64,000 bases of DNA from Oscillospiraceae bacterium (GTDB lineage: Bacteria; Bacillota; Clostridia; Oscillospirales; Ruminococcaceae): NCBI GenBank assembly GCA_017472735.1, contig JAFUOD010000006.1, positions 62,001 through 126,000 of the forward strand, read 5' to 3'. The position numbers were made by a program, and so were the translations under genes. The notes under the pieces were generated by a model. The model was not told the origin of the DNA. It saw only the letters and a list, made by a program, of their open reading frames with translations, and did not search any database. Each line of letters starts with the position of its first letter. Position 1 is the first letter of the stretch. Shown here piece by piece: positions 45,044 to 54,744 of this stretch.

Positions 45044-47617
45044 ATGGATAATAAGGTTAAGCTGACAGAGCTTAACGACGAAATGCGTTCAAGCTTTTTG
45101 CAATATTCAATGTCGGTTATAATTCAGCGTGCGCTGCCCGATGTCAGAGACGGCTTAAAGCCTGTTCACAGAAGAATTTTATACACCATGCACGAGGCCG
45201 GTCTGACGCCCGATAAAAAGTACTTAAAGTGTGCAACCACGGTTGGTGACTGTTTGGGTAAATTCCACCCTCACGGCGACGCCTCGGTTTATGACGCATT
45301 GGTGCGCTTGGCGCAAAGCTTTTCGCTAAGATATCCGCTTGTTGACGGTCACGGCAACTTCGGCTCGGTCGACGGCGACCCGCCGGCAGCTTACCGTTAT
45401 ACCGAAGCAAAGATGGCTAAGATGGCTGTTAACATGCTTACCGATATTGATAAAGACACCGTTGATTTTATGCCCAACTTTGATGACAGACTTAAAGAGC
45501 CTGTTGTTTTACCTTCACGCTTCCCTAACCTTTTGGTTAACGGCTCGGTGGGTATTGCGGTTGGTATGGCAACAAATGTGCCTCCTCATAATTTGGGTGA
45601 GGTTATTGACGGCATTAAGGTTTTAGCAAACAACCCCGACTGCACCCTTGACGACTTAATGGAATGTATAAAGGGCCCCGATTTCCCAACGGGCGGCATT
45701 ATAATGGGCAGGTCGGCTATCCGTGCAGCATATGCCACGGGCAGAGCTAAAATTACACTTCGCTCGAAAACAAATATTGAAGAAATCAAGGGCAGAAACT
45801 GCATAATCGTAACCGAAATTCCTTACATGGTCAACAAAGCAAGGCTTGTTGAGTCGATCGCACAGCTTGTTAAGGACAAGAGAGTTGAGGGTATTTACGA
45901 TTTGCGTGATGAATCCTCTCGCGAGGGCATGAGGATCGTTGTTGAGCTTAAAAAGGACGCTAACCCGCAGATAGTTTTAAACAAGCTTTTCAGCTATACT
46001 CAGCTTCAGGATACCGTTGGCGTAATTATGCTGGCGCTTTCAAACGGTGTTCCTAAAATCCTCACCTTAAAGCAAATTTTGCAGGAATACTTAGACTTCC
46101 AGTGCGAGGTTATTACAAGAAGAACCCGCTTTGACCTTAAAAAAGCAAAAGAGCGTGAGCACATTTTGCAGGGCTTGGTTATTGCACTCGACTTTATTGA
46201 CGAGGTTATTAAAATAATCCGTTCTTCGAAAACCCCTGCCGAGGCTAAGGAAGCGCTTATTGAGCGCTTTGGAATAAGCGAAATTCAGGCTGATTATATT
46301 GCAAACATGCGCTTGATTCAGTTGACCGGCCTTGAAAGACAGAAGATTTATGACGAGTTAGAAGCTTTAAAGGTTAAAATTGCCGACCTTGAGGATATTT
46401 TGTCGAGCCATGAAAGAGTTGTAAACATTGTTTTAACCGAGCTTGACGAAATTAAAAACAAGTTTAATGACGACAGAAGAACCGAAATTCAGTCTATTTC
46501 GGGCGAGGTTGATATTGAAGACCTTATTCCCGAGGATACAAACATTATAGCCCTCACCCATAACGGATATATTAAGAGAACAAGCTCTTCGGAATATAAT
46601 GTTCAGCGCCGCGGCGGACGAGGTGTTACCGGCATGAAGCAGCGCGAAGAAGACTATGTTGACAGAATGTTGGTTTGTTCGACCCACGATAACGTTTTGT
46701 TTGTTACCGACAGGGGCATTATGTTCAAGCTTAAGTGCTACGAGATACCCGAGGGCTCGAAGGCCTCGAGAGGAACAAATATAATTAACATTCTGCCGCT
46801 TCAGAACGGCGAAAAGATTGCCGCAATGATTTGCTGTGAGAGCTTTGAGGAAGAAAAGTTTGTAACCATGGTTACAAAGTTCGGTAAAATTAAGCGCACA
46901 CGCTTAGCCCTGTATAAAAACTTAAGAAAGAACGGACTTATTGCTATCGGTCTTGACGAGGGCGACGAAATTAAGGGCGTTTTGCACACCGACGGTGACG
47001 ATGACATTGTTGTTGCAACCAAAAACGGCATGATCATTAGATTTGAAGAAACACAGCTAAGACCGATGTCGCGTTCAGCTCATGGCGTAAGGGCAATTAA
47101 GCTTCGTGAGGGCGACGAGGTCGTTTCGGCTGAGATCATGCGTGAGGACGCAACAGTCCTCACCGTAACCGAAAAGGGCTTTGGCAGACGTGTTGAGCCT
47201 ACAAACTACCGTGTTCAGCGCCGCGGCGGCTTTGGTATGCTTAACTATAAGGTTAACGAGGTTAAGGGTAAGGTTTGCGGCATTAAGGTGGTTAACGAGG
47301 AAGACGACGTTATTTTAATTTCTAACGACGGTGTTATCATCAGGGTTCGCGCCAAGGATATTTCGGTAATGGGCAGATATTCTGCCGGCGTAACTATTAT
47401 GAGAACCAAGGACGCCGCCGACAGAGTTGTTGTGGCATTTACAAATGCCGAGCACGACGATGAAGCCGAAATTGAAGAGGTCGAGCAGCTTTCGAATGAG
47501 GAGCTTAAGGCAATTGCAGAAGCTGAAAGCGCCGAGGAAGCAGCAGAAGTTATTTCGGACGACGCAGAGCTTGAGGAAGAACCCGAAGAAGCATTGGAAG
47601 AAAGTGCTGAGGAATAA
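45044..47617 (+). CDS. gyrA: DNA gyrase subunit A
   Basis: Cleavage subunit of gyrase, 857 residues: winged-helix core with catalytic Tyr in AYRYTEAKM near residue 119, coiled coil, six-bladed C-terminal beta-pinwheel with the GyrA box QRRGGRG. The quinolone region reads [10 protein letters not shown], i.e. Ala where E. coli has Ser83, as in Mycobacterium. A C-terminal acidic tail of about 50 residues ([20 protein letters not shown]) follows. ATG 45044 has no clear SD; an in-frame TTG 9 bases upstream is better placed relative to AAAGAG and could be the true start. Confidence 0.95.
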   Translation: MDNKVKLTELNDEMRSSFLQYSMSVIIQRALPDVRDGLKPVHRRILYTMHEAGLTPDKKYLKCATTVGDCLGKFHPHGDASVYDALVRLAQSFSLRYPLVDGHGNFGSVDGDPPAAYRYTEAKMAKMAVNMLTDIDKDTVDFMPNFDDRLKEPVVLPSRFPNLLVNGSVGIAVGMATNVPPHNLGEVIDGIKVLANNPDCTLDDLMECIKGPDFPTGGIIMGRSAIRAAYATGRAKITLRSKTNIEEIKGRNCIIVTEIPYMVNKARLVESIAQLVKDKRVEGIYDLRDESSREGMRIVVELKKDANPQIVLNKLFSYTQLQDTVGVIMLALSNGVPKILTLKQILQEYLDFQCEVITRRTRFDLKKAKEREHILQGLVIALDFIDEVIKIIRSSKTPAEAKEALIERFGISEIQADYIANMRLIQLTGLERQKIYDELEALKVKIADLEDILSSHERVVNIVLTELDEIKNKFNDDRRTEIQSISGEVDIEDLIPEDTNIIALTHNGYIKRTSSSEYNVQRRGGRGVTGMKQREEDYVDRMLVCSTHDNVLFVTDRGIMFKLKCYEIPEGSKASRGTNIINILPLQNGEKIAAMICCESFEEEKFVTMVTKFGKIKRTRLALYKNLRKNGLIAIGLDEGDEIKGVLHTDGDDDIVVATKNGMIIRFEETQLRPMSRSAHGVRAIKLREGDEVVSAEIMREDATVLTVTEKGFGRRVEPTNYRVQRRGGFGMLNYKVNEVKGKVCGIKVVNEEDDVILISNDGVIIRVRAKDISVMGRYSAGVTIMRTKDAADRVVVAFTNAEHDDEAEIEEVEQLSNEELKAIAEAESAEEAAEVISDDAELEEEPEEALEESAEE

Positions 47618-47631
47618 TAAACAGATTTTAA

Positions 47632-47689
47632 AAACCCGCTCGGGCAGTTTTGCTCGGGCGGGTTTAGCCTCCCTTAAAATAAGGGAGGC
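47632..47689 (+). terminator. Hairpins after gyrA, including a GGGAGG-type repeat
   Basis: AAACCCGC ... GCGGGTTT stem at 47632-47665 directly after the stop, then a minimal GGGAGG-family copy GCCTCCCTTAAAATAAGGGAGGC at 47667-47689. Likely terminates gyrA transcripts. Confidence 0.75.
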
Positions 47690-47695
47690 ATTAAA

Positions 47696-47724
47696 AAATC
47701 CCCCACAACAGTGGGGGATTTTTA
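47696..47724. terminator. Bidirectional terminator between gyrA and PFOR
   Basis: AAAAAATCCCCCAC-AACA-GTGGGGGATTTTT, with A and T runs on both sides, between convergent genes. Confidence 0.92.
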
Positions 47725-47735
47725 TATAACCGAAA

Positions 47736-50700
47736 TTACTGATTATCTCTGGTGGTCAAGAATACGAGGTGCTCGTACTTGTCCTGAGCAGACTCAACTG
47801 CCGAGTTGAAGAGCTTTTCTGCTCTTTCGGGGTTAGCTCTTGCCAAGGAGTTGTATCTTACTTCGTTCATAAGGAATGCCTTATAGTCGCCTGTAGGAGC
47901 CTTGGAATCGAGCTGGAAGGAATTCTTACCTTCTGCAGCAAGTCTGGGATCGTATCTGAAGAGGTGCCAGTAGCCTGCCTCAACAGCCTTCTTTTCTTCG
48001 GTCTGAGCAATGCTCATGCCGCCCTTGATACCGTGGTTGATACAAGGAGCATAACCGATGATGATGGAAGGACCGTTGTAAGATTCAGCCTCGGCAATTG
48101 CCTTGATGCACTGGTTATAGTCAGCGCCCATAGCAACCTGAGCAACGTAAACGTAACCGTAGGTCATTGCAATACCTGCAAGGTCCTTCTTCTTAACAAC
48201 CTTACCTGCTGCTGCAAACTGAGCGATAGCGCCGGTAGGTGTAGCCTTCGAGGACTGTCCGCCGGTGTTAGAGTAAACTTCGGTATCGAATACGAAGATG
48301 TTAATGTCTTCGTTAGAAGCGATAACGTGGTCTAAGCCACCGAAGCCGATATCATAAGCCCAGCCGTCGCCGCCGAAGATCCACATGGATTTCTTTCTTA
48401 AGAAGTCCTTATCCTTAAGGATATCCTTAGCTTCTGCGGTATCCATCTTTTCAAGCATTGCAACAAGCTTATCGGTAGCAGGGCTGTTAAGCTTGCCGTT
48501 ATCAATGGTTGTGAGGTATTCGTCGATCACAGCCTTGCATTCTTCGCATTCAACAGTCTTAGCAAGGTTGAGGATCTTAGCAACTGCTCTCTGACGGATG
48601 GTGTTCTGAGCCAAGAACATACCGTAGCCGTATTCAGCGTTATCTTCGAACAAGGAGTTAGCCCAAGCGGGACCCTTGCCGAGCTTGTTGGTGGTGTAAG
48701 GAGTAGAAGGTGCGGAGCCGCCCCAGATGGAAGAACAGCCTGTAGCATTTGCAATGTACATTCTGTCGCCAAAGAGCTGGGTGATGAGCTTAGCGTAAGG
48801 AGTTTCGCCACAGCCTGCGCATGCGCCCGAGAATTCGAGCAAGGGCTGCTTGAACTGTGAACCCTTAACGGAAGTTTCCTTGAACTTAGCCAAAACTTCA
48901 GGCTTTTCAGCAAGAGTAAGAGCATAGTTGAATACTTCCTGTTCTGCAAGCTGCTCGTCCAAAGGTCTCATGTTCAAAGCCTTTTCGCCCTTCTTGCCGG
49001 GGCAAACGTTTACACAAGAGCCGCAGCCTGTGCAGTCGAGAGCAGAAACAGTCATTACGAAGTAATAGCCGGGCATACCGGTTGCGGGCTTAGCCTTTTC
49101 TCTTGCCAAAGCAGGAGCAGCGTTAAGCTCGTCCTCGGTCATGATAACAGGTCTGATTACAGCGTGAGGACAAACGTAAGAGCAGAAGTTACACTGGATG
49201 CAGTTATCAGAGTTCCAAGCAGGAACGTCGATAGCGATGCCTCTCTTTTCGAATGCTGCAGAGCCCTGAGGGAAGGTACCGTCTGCCATGTTAGCAAAGG
49301 TGGAAACAGGGAGCTTATCGCCCTGCTGTGCGTTGCAAGGAATGAGGATGTTGTTAACAAAGTCAACGAGCTTGCCTTCGCCGTCAACCTTAGCGGAACC
49401 GATGGTGGTATCAGCTGCAGACTTCCAAGACTCGGGAACGTCGATCTTAACGATGTTCTGGTGACCGGCATCAATTGCCTTCCAGTTCTTTTCAACAATG
49501 TCCATACCCTTCTTAGCGTAAGAAGCTTCAGCAGCAGCCTTCATATAGCCCAAAGCGTCCTCGAAGTTGATAACGTTTGCAAGCTTGAAGAATGCAGACT
49601 GCAAAATGGTGTTGATTCTGGAGCCCATGCCGGTTTCCTTACCAAGCTTAACACCGTTGATGATGTAGAAGTTAACGTTGTTGTCAGCAATATATCTCTT
49701 GACCTGGCCGGGGAGTCTTTCATCTAATTCTTCAGGAGTCCACTGGCAGTTGAGCAAGAATGTTCCGCCGGGCTTAACGTCCTGAACCATGTCGTACTTG
49801 TTGATATAGGATTCGTTGTGGCAAGCAACAAAGTCAGCCTGGTTGATGAGGTAGGTAGACTTGATGGGTGTGTCGCCGAAACGAAGGTGAGAAACGGTTA
49901 CACCGCCCGACTTCTTGGAGTCGTAGGAGAAGTAAGCCTGAGCGTACTTGTCGGTGTGGTCGCCGATGATCTTGATGGAGTTCTTGTTAGCACCAACGGT
50001 ACCGTCGGATCCCAAGCCCCAGAACTTGCAAGCGATCGTGCCTGCAGGAGCAGTGTCGAGCTTGCCCTCGGACTTAAGGGAGAGGTTGGTAACGTCGTCT
50101 TCAATGCCGATGGTGAATCTGGGCTTATAGTCTAACTTGCAAGCGCAGTTGTCATAAACAGCCTTGATCTGATCGGGAGTTGTGTCCTTAGAGCCCAAGC
50201 CGTATCTGCCGCAAGCAACGGGAGTTTCAGCAAACTTGGATCCTCTGAGAGCTGCAACAACATCGAGGTAAAGGGGTTCGCCCAAAGAGCCGGGTTCCTT
50301 GGTTCTGTCAAGAACGCTGATCATCTTAACAGTTTCGGGAATAGCTTCAACAAGCTTGTCTGCAGCGAAAGGACGGTAAAGTCTTACCTTGATAAGACCG
50401 AGCTTTTCGCCCTGTGCGTTGAGGTAGTCAACGGTTTCTTCAATGGTGTCGCAAACCGAGCCCATTGCGATGATTACCTTGGTAGCATCGGGAGCGCCGT
50501 AGTAGTTGAAGAGCTTGTAGTCAGTGCCGATCTTAGCATTAACCTTGTTCATGTATTCTTCAACAACAGCGGGAACGTTATCGTAATAAGGGTTGCAAGC
50601 TTCACGAGCCTGGAAGAAGATATCGGGGTTCTGAGCAGTACCGCGAAGAACAGGGTGTTCGGGGTTGATAGCTCTGTCACGGAATGCCTGAATGGAATCC

Positions 50701-51290
50701 ATATCAACCATTTCCATAACGTCAGCCTTGTCCCAAGTTTCGATCTTCTGAATTTCGTGGGAGGTTCTGAAACCGTCGAAGAAGTGGAGGAAGGGAACTC
50801 TTGACTTGATGGTTGCAAGGTGTGCAACGGTACCAAGGTCCATAACTTCCTGAGGGTTAGTAGAGCACATCATTGCAAAACCGGTCTGACGGCAAGCATA
50901 TACGTCGGAATGGTCGCCGAAGATGTTAAGAGCGTGAGATGCAACACAACGTGCGGATACGTGAATTACACAGGGTAAAAGTTCACCTGCGATCTTATAC
51001 ATGTTGGGGATCATGAGAAGAAGACCCTGAGAAGCGGTATAAGTGGTGGTGAGAGCGCCTGCTGCCAAGGAACCGTGTACGGTACCTGCAGCGCCAGCTT
51101 CGGACTGCATTTCTGCAACGCGAACGGGCTGGTTGAAGATGTTTGTCTGACCCTTTGCAGACCAAGCATCGGTAACCTCAGCCATTACTGAGGAGGGGGT
51201 GATAGGATAGATAGCAGCTACTTCGGTAAACGGGTATGCAGCCCATGCAGCAGCGTTGTTACCATCCATGGTTTTCATTTTTCTTGCCAT
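47736..51290 (-). CDS. nifJ: Pyruvate:ferredoxin (flavodoxin) oxidoreductase
   Basis: Key anaerobic enzyme: pyruvate + CoA + 2 oxidised ferredoxin to acetyl-CoA + CO2 + 2 reduced ferredoxin. 1184 residues in one chain: domain I with YPITPSSVMAEVTDAW near the N-terminus, domain III, a ferredoxin domain with CIQCNFCSYVCPHAV (near residue 700) and CTGCGSCVNVCPG (near 750), and the TPP domain with CAGCGETPYAKLITQLFGDR, ATGCSSIWGGSAPSTP and FGGDGWAYDIGFGGLDH. GGAG lies 6 bases before the ATG. Codon use is strongly biased (AAC, TTC, AAG in excess), as for a highly expressed gene. Single gene with its own promoter. Confidence 0.97.
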   Translation of the reverse strand: MARKMKTMDGNNAAAWAAYPFTEVAAIYPITPSSVMAEVTDAWSAKGQTNIFNQPVRVAEMQSEAGAAGTVHGSLAAGALTTTYTASQGLLLMIPNMYKIAGELLPCVIHVSARCVASHALNIFGDHSDVYACRQTGFAMMCSTNPQEVMDLGTVAHLATIKSRVPFLHFFDGFRTSHEIQKIETWDKADVMEMVDMDSIQAFRDRAINPEHPVLRGTAQNPDIFFQAREACNPYYDNVPAVVEEYMNKVNAKIGTDYKLFNYYGAPDATKVIIAMGSVCDTIEETVDYLNAQGEKLGLIKVRLYRPFAADKLVEAIPETVKMISVLDRTKEPGSLGEPLYLDVVAALRGSKFAETPVACGRYGLGSKDTTPDQIKAVYDNCACKLDYKPRFTIGIEDDVTNLSLKSEGKLDTAPAGTIACKFWGLGSDGTVGANKNSIKIIGDHTDKYAQAYFSYDSKKSGGVTVSHLRFGDTPIKSTYLINQADFVACHNESYINKYDMVQDVKPGGTFLLNCQWTPEELDERLPGQVKRYIADNNVNFYIINGVKLGKETGMGSRINTILQSAFFKLANVINFEDALGYMKAAAEASYAKKGMDIVEKNWKAIDAGHQNIVKIDVPESWKSAADTTIGSAKVDGEGKLVDFVNNILIPCNAQQGDKLPVSTFANMADGTFPQGSAAFEKRGIAIDVPAWNSDNCIQCNFCSYVCPHAVIRPVIMTEDELNAAPALAREKAKPATGMPGYYFVMTVSALDCTGCGSCVNVCPGKKGEKALNMRPLDEQLAEQEVFNYALTLAEKPEVLAKFKETSVKGSQFKQPLLEFSGACAGCGETPYAKLITQLFGDRMYIANATGCSSIWGGSAPSTPYTTNKLGKGPAWANSLFEDNAEYGYGMFLAQNTIRQRAVAKILNLAKTVECEECKAVIDEYLTTIDNGKLNSPATDKLVAMLEKMDTAEAKDILKDKDFLRKKSMWIFGGDGWAYDIGFGGLDHVIASNEDINIFVFDTEVYSNTGGQSSKATPTGAIAQFAAAGKVVKKKDLAGIAMTYGYVYVAQVAMGADYNQCIKAIAEAESYNGPSIIIGYAPCINHGIKGGMSIAQTEEKKAVEAGYWHLFRYDPRLAAEGKNSFQLDSKAPTGDYKAFLMNEVRYNSLARANPERAEKLFNSAVESAQDKYEHLVFLTTRDNQ

Positions 51291-51358
51291 AGTTATCTCC
51301 TTATCTAAATTAATAAAGATTTGAAACGTTACGACAAACGCATAACTTTACAAATTAC

Positions 51359-51387
51359 ATATTAGCACAACAAAAACGCTTTGTAAA
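51359..51387 (-). promoter_or_regulatory. Promoter of PFOR
   Basis: Minus strand: TTTACA (51387-51382), 17-base spacer, TAATAT (51364-51359), 69 bases before the ATG. Confidence 0.65.
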
Positions 51388-51491
51388 TAGCATAGTTAAA
51401 AAATTATCATAAAAGATTTTGGTTTTTTTGGTGCAAAAGCCCGATGCGTGCAGGCGTGTCAGCATGGGTGGCAGACGCATATTGTGTAATA

Positions 51492-51626
51492 GTCAGCCCC
51501 ACAGTGTGGGGGTGACAAACGTGTGTCGGGGCGAAGCCCCGCCCGCCCCCCCGCAGGGGGGCGGGCTTGCCCCACGCCCGGGGCGTGGGGTGCCCATTCG
51601 CCGCAGGCGAATGGGCAGGGCTTCGC
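51492..51626. repeat. GTCA hairpin and cloverleaf palindromic element, copy 4
   Basis: 51492-51516 is a hairpin GTCAGCCCCACA / TGTGGGGGTGAC. The cloverleaf runs from GGGCGAAGCCC (51529-51539) to GGGCTTCGC (51618-51626, right end decayed). Three hairpins: GCCCGCCCCCC-CGCA-GGGGGGCGGGC; CCCCACGCC-CGG-GGCGTGGGG (51570-51590); TGCCCATTCGCC-GCA-GGCGAATGGGCA (51591-51617). It ends 31 bases before the glycosyltransferase start. The rest of the 366-base gap shows only the PFOR promoter. Confidence 0.9.
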
Positions 51627-51656
51627 TTACGCACTCGCTGAAAAGGAGGCCGGCAA

Positions 51657-52727
51657 GTGAGCATCAGCTTATGTATGATAGTCAAAAACGAAGAACACTC
51701 GCTGGGCAAATGCCTAAGCTCGGTGCAGGGACTGTTTGATGAAATTATAATCGTCGATACAGGTTCGACCGACGGCACAGTAACCCTTGCAAGGCAATTT
51801 ACCGACAGGGTCTGTTTTTTTGAGTGGTGCGACGATTTTGCCGCCGCCCGAAATTATTCGTTAAGCCTTGCAAAAACCGATTATGCCATGTGGCTTGATG
51901 CCGACGACGTTATTATGCCCCGCGACCGTGAGCTTTTGAAAGAAACCATAGCCGAGCTTGATGTGACCAAGCCCGATGTTGTTTTTATGCCTTATAACGT
52001 GGGCTTTGACGACGAGGGCAACGTGACCTTAAGCTTTAAGCGTGAAAGAATTATTAAAACAGGCAGGGGCTTGTGGTTCGAGGGTGAAATTCACGAGGCT
52101 ATTCCTCCCCGAGGCAGGATAATACACTCTCGGGCGGCGGTAACGCATTGCAAGACCCACGTTAACGAGCCCGGGCGAAACCTTCGCATTTTTGAAAAAA
52201 TGGTTGACGAGGGCAAAAAGCTCTCGCCAAGGCATAAGTATTACTATGCCCGTGAGCTTTCGTGGGCGGACAGACTGACCGACGCTTTGGGATATTATGC
52301 AATGGTTATTGAAGACCCTTTGGCATGGAACGAAAACCGTATAAGCGCATGCTTAGAGAGCGCAATGATTCTTGACGGCATGGGCAGACGGCCCGAAGCG
52401 CTTGACCTTTTAAAAAAATCCTTGGCGCTTGGCGCTTTAAGGGCAGATGTTGCCTGCGAGCTTGGCAGGCTTTATTTTGAAAGCGGCGATATGCAAAATG
52501 CTATACGCTGGTATTCGGCGGCGCTTGAAGCACGCACCGACGGCGGCTTTGTTACCGAGGATCAAAAGGGGTTTATCCCTCTTATTCAGCTTTGTGTGAT
52601 ATATGACCGACTCGGCGACCTTAACACCGCTTACAAGTTTAACGAGCGCGCGGGTGAAATTAAACCTTGGGCGCAGGCTTACCTTTATAATAAAAGGTAT
52701 TTTGAAGAAAAAGGTGTAACCTTATAA
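51657..52727 (+). CDS. Family 2 glycosyltransferase with TPR-like C-terminal half
   Basis: 356 residues. GT-A domain (1-230): SLCMIVKNEEHSLGKCLSSV, EIIIVDTGSTDGT, ARNYSLSLAKTDYAMWLDAD with the DxD-type motif, and WFEGEIHEAI, a pattern seen in SunS-like and Firmicute protein glycosyltransferases. The C-terminal part (230-356) is helical with repeats resembling TPR (ALDLLKKSLALGALRADVAC, ELGRLYFESGDMQNAIRWYS). GTG start 7 bases after AAAAGGAGG. The next gene, 35 bases downstream, is a collagen-like Thr-rich protein, the typical target of such enzymes (as with exosporium BclA). Substrate relationship is inferred from adjacency. Confidence 0.85.
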   Translation: MSISLCMIVKNEEHSLGKCLSSVQGLFDEIIIVDTGSTDGTVTLARQFTDRVCFFEWCDDFAAARNYSLSLAKTDYAMWLDADDVIMPRDRELLKETIAELDVTKPDVVFMPYNVGFDDEGNVTLSFKRERIIKTGRGLWFEGEIHEAIPPRGRIIHSRAAVTHCKTHVNEPGRNLRIFEKMVDEGKKLSPRHKYYYARELSWADRLTDALGYYAMVIEDPLAWNENRISACLESAMILDGMGRRPEALDLLKKSLALGALRADVACELGRLYFESGDMQNAIRWYSAALEARTDGGFVTEDQKGFIPLIQLCVIYDRLGDLNTAYKFNERAGEIKPWAQAYLYNKRYFEEKGVTL

Positions 52728-52762
52728 CTTTTAATAACAACAATTAATAAAGGAGAACTATA

Positions 52763-53677
52763 ATGGCAAATTGCAACAACTCCAGAGCATTTTCAAGCTG
52801 TGCAAGAAGCACAAACGGCTGCTCGAATGTATGCTCTAACAATAATAACTGCTGTGCTAACAATTGCTGTGCCAATAACTGCTGTGTAAACAACTGCAAC
52901 GGCACAAGTGCAAACTCAAACGGCAACTGCTGCTCGAACTGCTGCAACAATTCTTGTTCTGACAACTGCGATTGCGACTGCGATTGCGACTGCGACTGTG
53001 AGGGTGATACAATGATGAACAACAATAATGAGAATTCGGTATCAGCAATCAACGTAACTGTTGACTGCGACGAAAGATTCGGCAAGCATTGCCGCTGCTG
53101 CGTTGGCCCTACGGGTGCAACAGGTGCAACAGGCGCAACAGGTGCAACCGGCGCTACAGGTGCCACAGGCGCAACAGGCGCAACAGGCGCAACAGGTGCA
53201 ACAGGCGCTACAGGTGCTACAGGTGCTACAGGTGCCACGGGTGCAACCGGCACAACCGGTGAGGACGCAGTTCTGGCATATGCATATGTTTACAGCACTG
53301 TTGAGCAGGACGTTGAGCTTCAGGACCCCGTAGTTTTCAACGAATCGGGTCTTATTTCCGACGGCTTTACCTTTACGGCAACGGATAATGCAGTAACTGT
53401 TGAGGAAGACGGAACTTATCTTGTTTTCGTTCGTATTATCGGTGCTATCTCGAACCAGTTTGCAGTTGCACTTAACGGCACGGTTGTGCCCGGCGGAACA
53501 TTCGGTTCGGGTGCTATTGAAGCAGTTACCGCAGGCATTGTTCTTGTTGAGGCTGAAGCAGGCGACGAAATCAGCGTTATCAACCACACCTCGACAGGCA
53601 CGGTAACTCTGCCCACCGAGGTCGGCGGCTCTGCACAGACCAATAACGCTCAGATGGTTATTTTAAGACTTGCTTAG
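52763..53677 (+). CDS. Cys-rich collagen-like surface protein (BclA-like)
   Basis: 304 residues in three parts. (1) Residues 1-82: low-complexity Asn/Cys/Ser region with 22 Cys, including repeated NNCC units and a [10 protein letters not shown] run. (2) A short link with four more Cys ([14 protein letters not shown]), then a collagen-like tract of 17 G-x-T triplets: GPT, 15 GAT and GTT (53105-53257). (3) A 140-residue C-terminal beta-rich domain ([40 protein letters not shown]) resembling the BclA/C1q-TNF-like trimer domain. No Cys in part 3 and no signal peptide or sortase motif. SD AAAGGAG. Probably trimeric, glycosylated on Thr by the upstream enzyme and disulphide- or metal-cross-linked; a spore-coat/exosporium or cell-surface filament is the best guess. 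Confidence 0.85.
   Translation: MANCNNSRAFSSCARSTNGCSNVCSNNNNCCANNCCANNCCVNNCNGTSANSNGNCCSNCCNNSCSDNCDCDCDCDCDCEGDTMMNNNNENSVSAINVTVDCDERFGKHCRCCVGPTGATGATGATGATGATGATGATGATGATGATGATGATGATGATGATGTTGEDAVLAYAYVYSTVEQDVELQDPVVFNESGLISDGFTFTATDNAVTVEEDGTYLVFVRIIGAISNQFAVALNGTVVPGGTFGSGAIEAVTAGIVLVEAEAGDEISVINHTSTGTVTLPTEVGGSAQTNNAQMVILRLA
53105..53257 (+). repeat. Gly-x-Thr collagen-like coding repeat (17 units of 9 bp)
   Basis: GGC CCT ACG, then fifteen GGN-GCN-ACN units and GGC ACA ACC. Glycine codons alternate GGT/GGC and the third positions vary, so the array is older than a fresh slippage expansion but is still a likely site of length variation. Confidence 0.95.
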
Positions 53678-53696
53678 TTTGATAAACTGCTGTTAT

Positions 53697-53788
53697 GCGC
53701 GCCGAAGGCGCGGATAACGCGAGCCGTGGTTTCGCGAAGCGAAACAAGTGGCGAGCGATCACGTCGGTGCGAAGCGCCGACACATTTG
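53697..53788. repeat. GGTGTCGGCGC-family repeat, reversed copy
   Basis: On the minus strand: GTGTCGGCGCTTCGCACCGAC, GATCGCTCGCCACTTGTTTC, GCTTCGCGAAACCACGGCTCG, then CGCGCCTTCGGCGCGC. Over its first 70 bases it matches the copy between the parS sites at 28.55 kb closely. Confidence 0.85.
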
Positions 53789-53820
53789 AAAAAAGCCACC
53801 CGTAAGGGTGGCTTTGGTTT
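53789..53820. terminator. Bidirectional terminator after the collagen-like gene
   Basis: AAAGCCACCC-GTAA-GGGTGGCTTT with A run before and TTGGTTTTAT after; between convergent genes. Confidence 0.85.
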
Positions 53821-53822
53821 TA

Positions 53823-54707
53823 TCAGAAAAGTTTTTCAGGGTAGGTGCCGTTTGCGTGCAAGGCTTTAAGCTTGTTTTCAACATCTTCCTTGTCTGCCTT
53901 ATATGTCATGCCGAACCACTTGTCGTCAGAGGGGACAGAGATGACCTTTAACTTGCCCGACAGCAAGAAGTCGCCGACCATTGCAGGCAAAAGACATTCT
54001 GCTTTGATCTGCTCGGGGGTGAGGGCTTTCAAGAAATCCTCGAAATAGTCGGTCATCATATCAAGGGTTTCGGGGTTAAAGCCCCAAAAGTTCATCGAAA
54101 CCTCGGCGTCGGGGTCGACCTCGCCCTTGGGGCAAACGATCTTGCCGTCCTTGGGTTCAATTCCGCCTGTTTCATCAACCTTAACAAGCAAGCCGTTTTC
54201 TGTTTTGCAAATGCCGCGGGTAACAGCGCCGTTTTCGCTGACGGTATTCTTTAAAATGTAAGGCACGATCGCACCCTCGCCTGCACCGTTGATTTTTTTG
54301 AGGCAGTCATACATTATCTCGTAAGACTTCGAGCCGTAATAGTCATCGGCGTTAATGGTTGCAAAAGGCTCGTTGAGGTATTCTTTAGCGCACAAAACAG
54401 CGTGAGTGGTGCCAAAGGGCTTTTCACGGTCAGAGGGTACAGCGTACCATTCGGGCACCTTGGTGAAATCCTGAACGGCATATTCAACCTCGACCAATTT
54501 TTCGATCTTTTTGCCGATGTTATTACGTACTGTTTCGACCATTTCCGCTTTTAAAATAAATACCACCTTTGTAAAGCCTGCTTTTATAGCGTCATAAATG
54601 GAGTATTCCATTAACATTTCGCCGTTGGGGCCAACGTTAGAGATCTGCTTGTCGCCGCCGAAGCGAGAGCCAAGACCTGCTGCAAGGATTAAAAGTGTTG
54701 CGTTCAT
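53823..54707 (-). CDS. Sugar-phosphate nucleotidyltransferase
   Basis: 294-residue GT-A-type NTP transferase: LLILAAGLGSRFGGDKQISN (nucleotide-binding LxAGxGxR), TTHAVLCAKEYL, FATINADDYYG (metal-binding Asp), and VSMNFWGFNPETLDMM. Resembles uncharacterised clostridial 'NTP transferase' proteins near UTP-glucose-1-phosphate uridylyltransferases, but lacks enough to fix the sugar. It may supply an activated sugar for the neighbouring glycosyltransferase; convergent orientation makes this only a suggestion. SD AAAGAAGG. Confidence 0.8.
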   Translation of the reverse strand: MNATLLILAAGLGSRFGGDKQISNVGPNGEMLMEYSIYDAIKAGFTKVVFILKAEMVETVRNNIGKKIEKLVEVEYAVQDFTKVPEWYAVPSDREKPFGTTHAVLCAKEYLNEPFATINADDYYGSKSYEIMYDCLKKINGAGEGAIVPYILKNTVSENGAVTRGICKTENGLLVKVDETGGIEPKDGKIVCPKGEVDPDAEVSMNFWGFNPETLDMMTDYFEDFLKALTPEQIKAECLLPAMVGDFLLSGKLKVISVPSDDKWFGMTYKADKEDVENKLKALHANGTYPEKLF

Positions 54708-54744
54708 AAAATTAGCCTTCTTTCAATAGAGTTGGAATATGTAC

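Noticed and set aside
52744..53253. Long frame antisense to the collagen-like gene (Ala-Pro-Val repeats)
   Set aside because: Repetitive translation is the mirror of the GAT repeat; the plus-strand frame has the SD and a folded C-terminal domain.
53105..53257. Tandem 9-bp repeat considered as a CRISPR or minisatellite
   Set aside because: No repeat-spacer pattern; units are in frame and encode Gly-Ala-Thr within a real gene. No CRISPR array was seen anywhere in the window.
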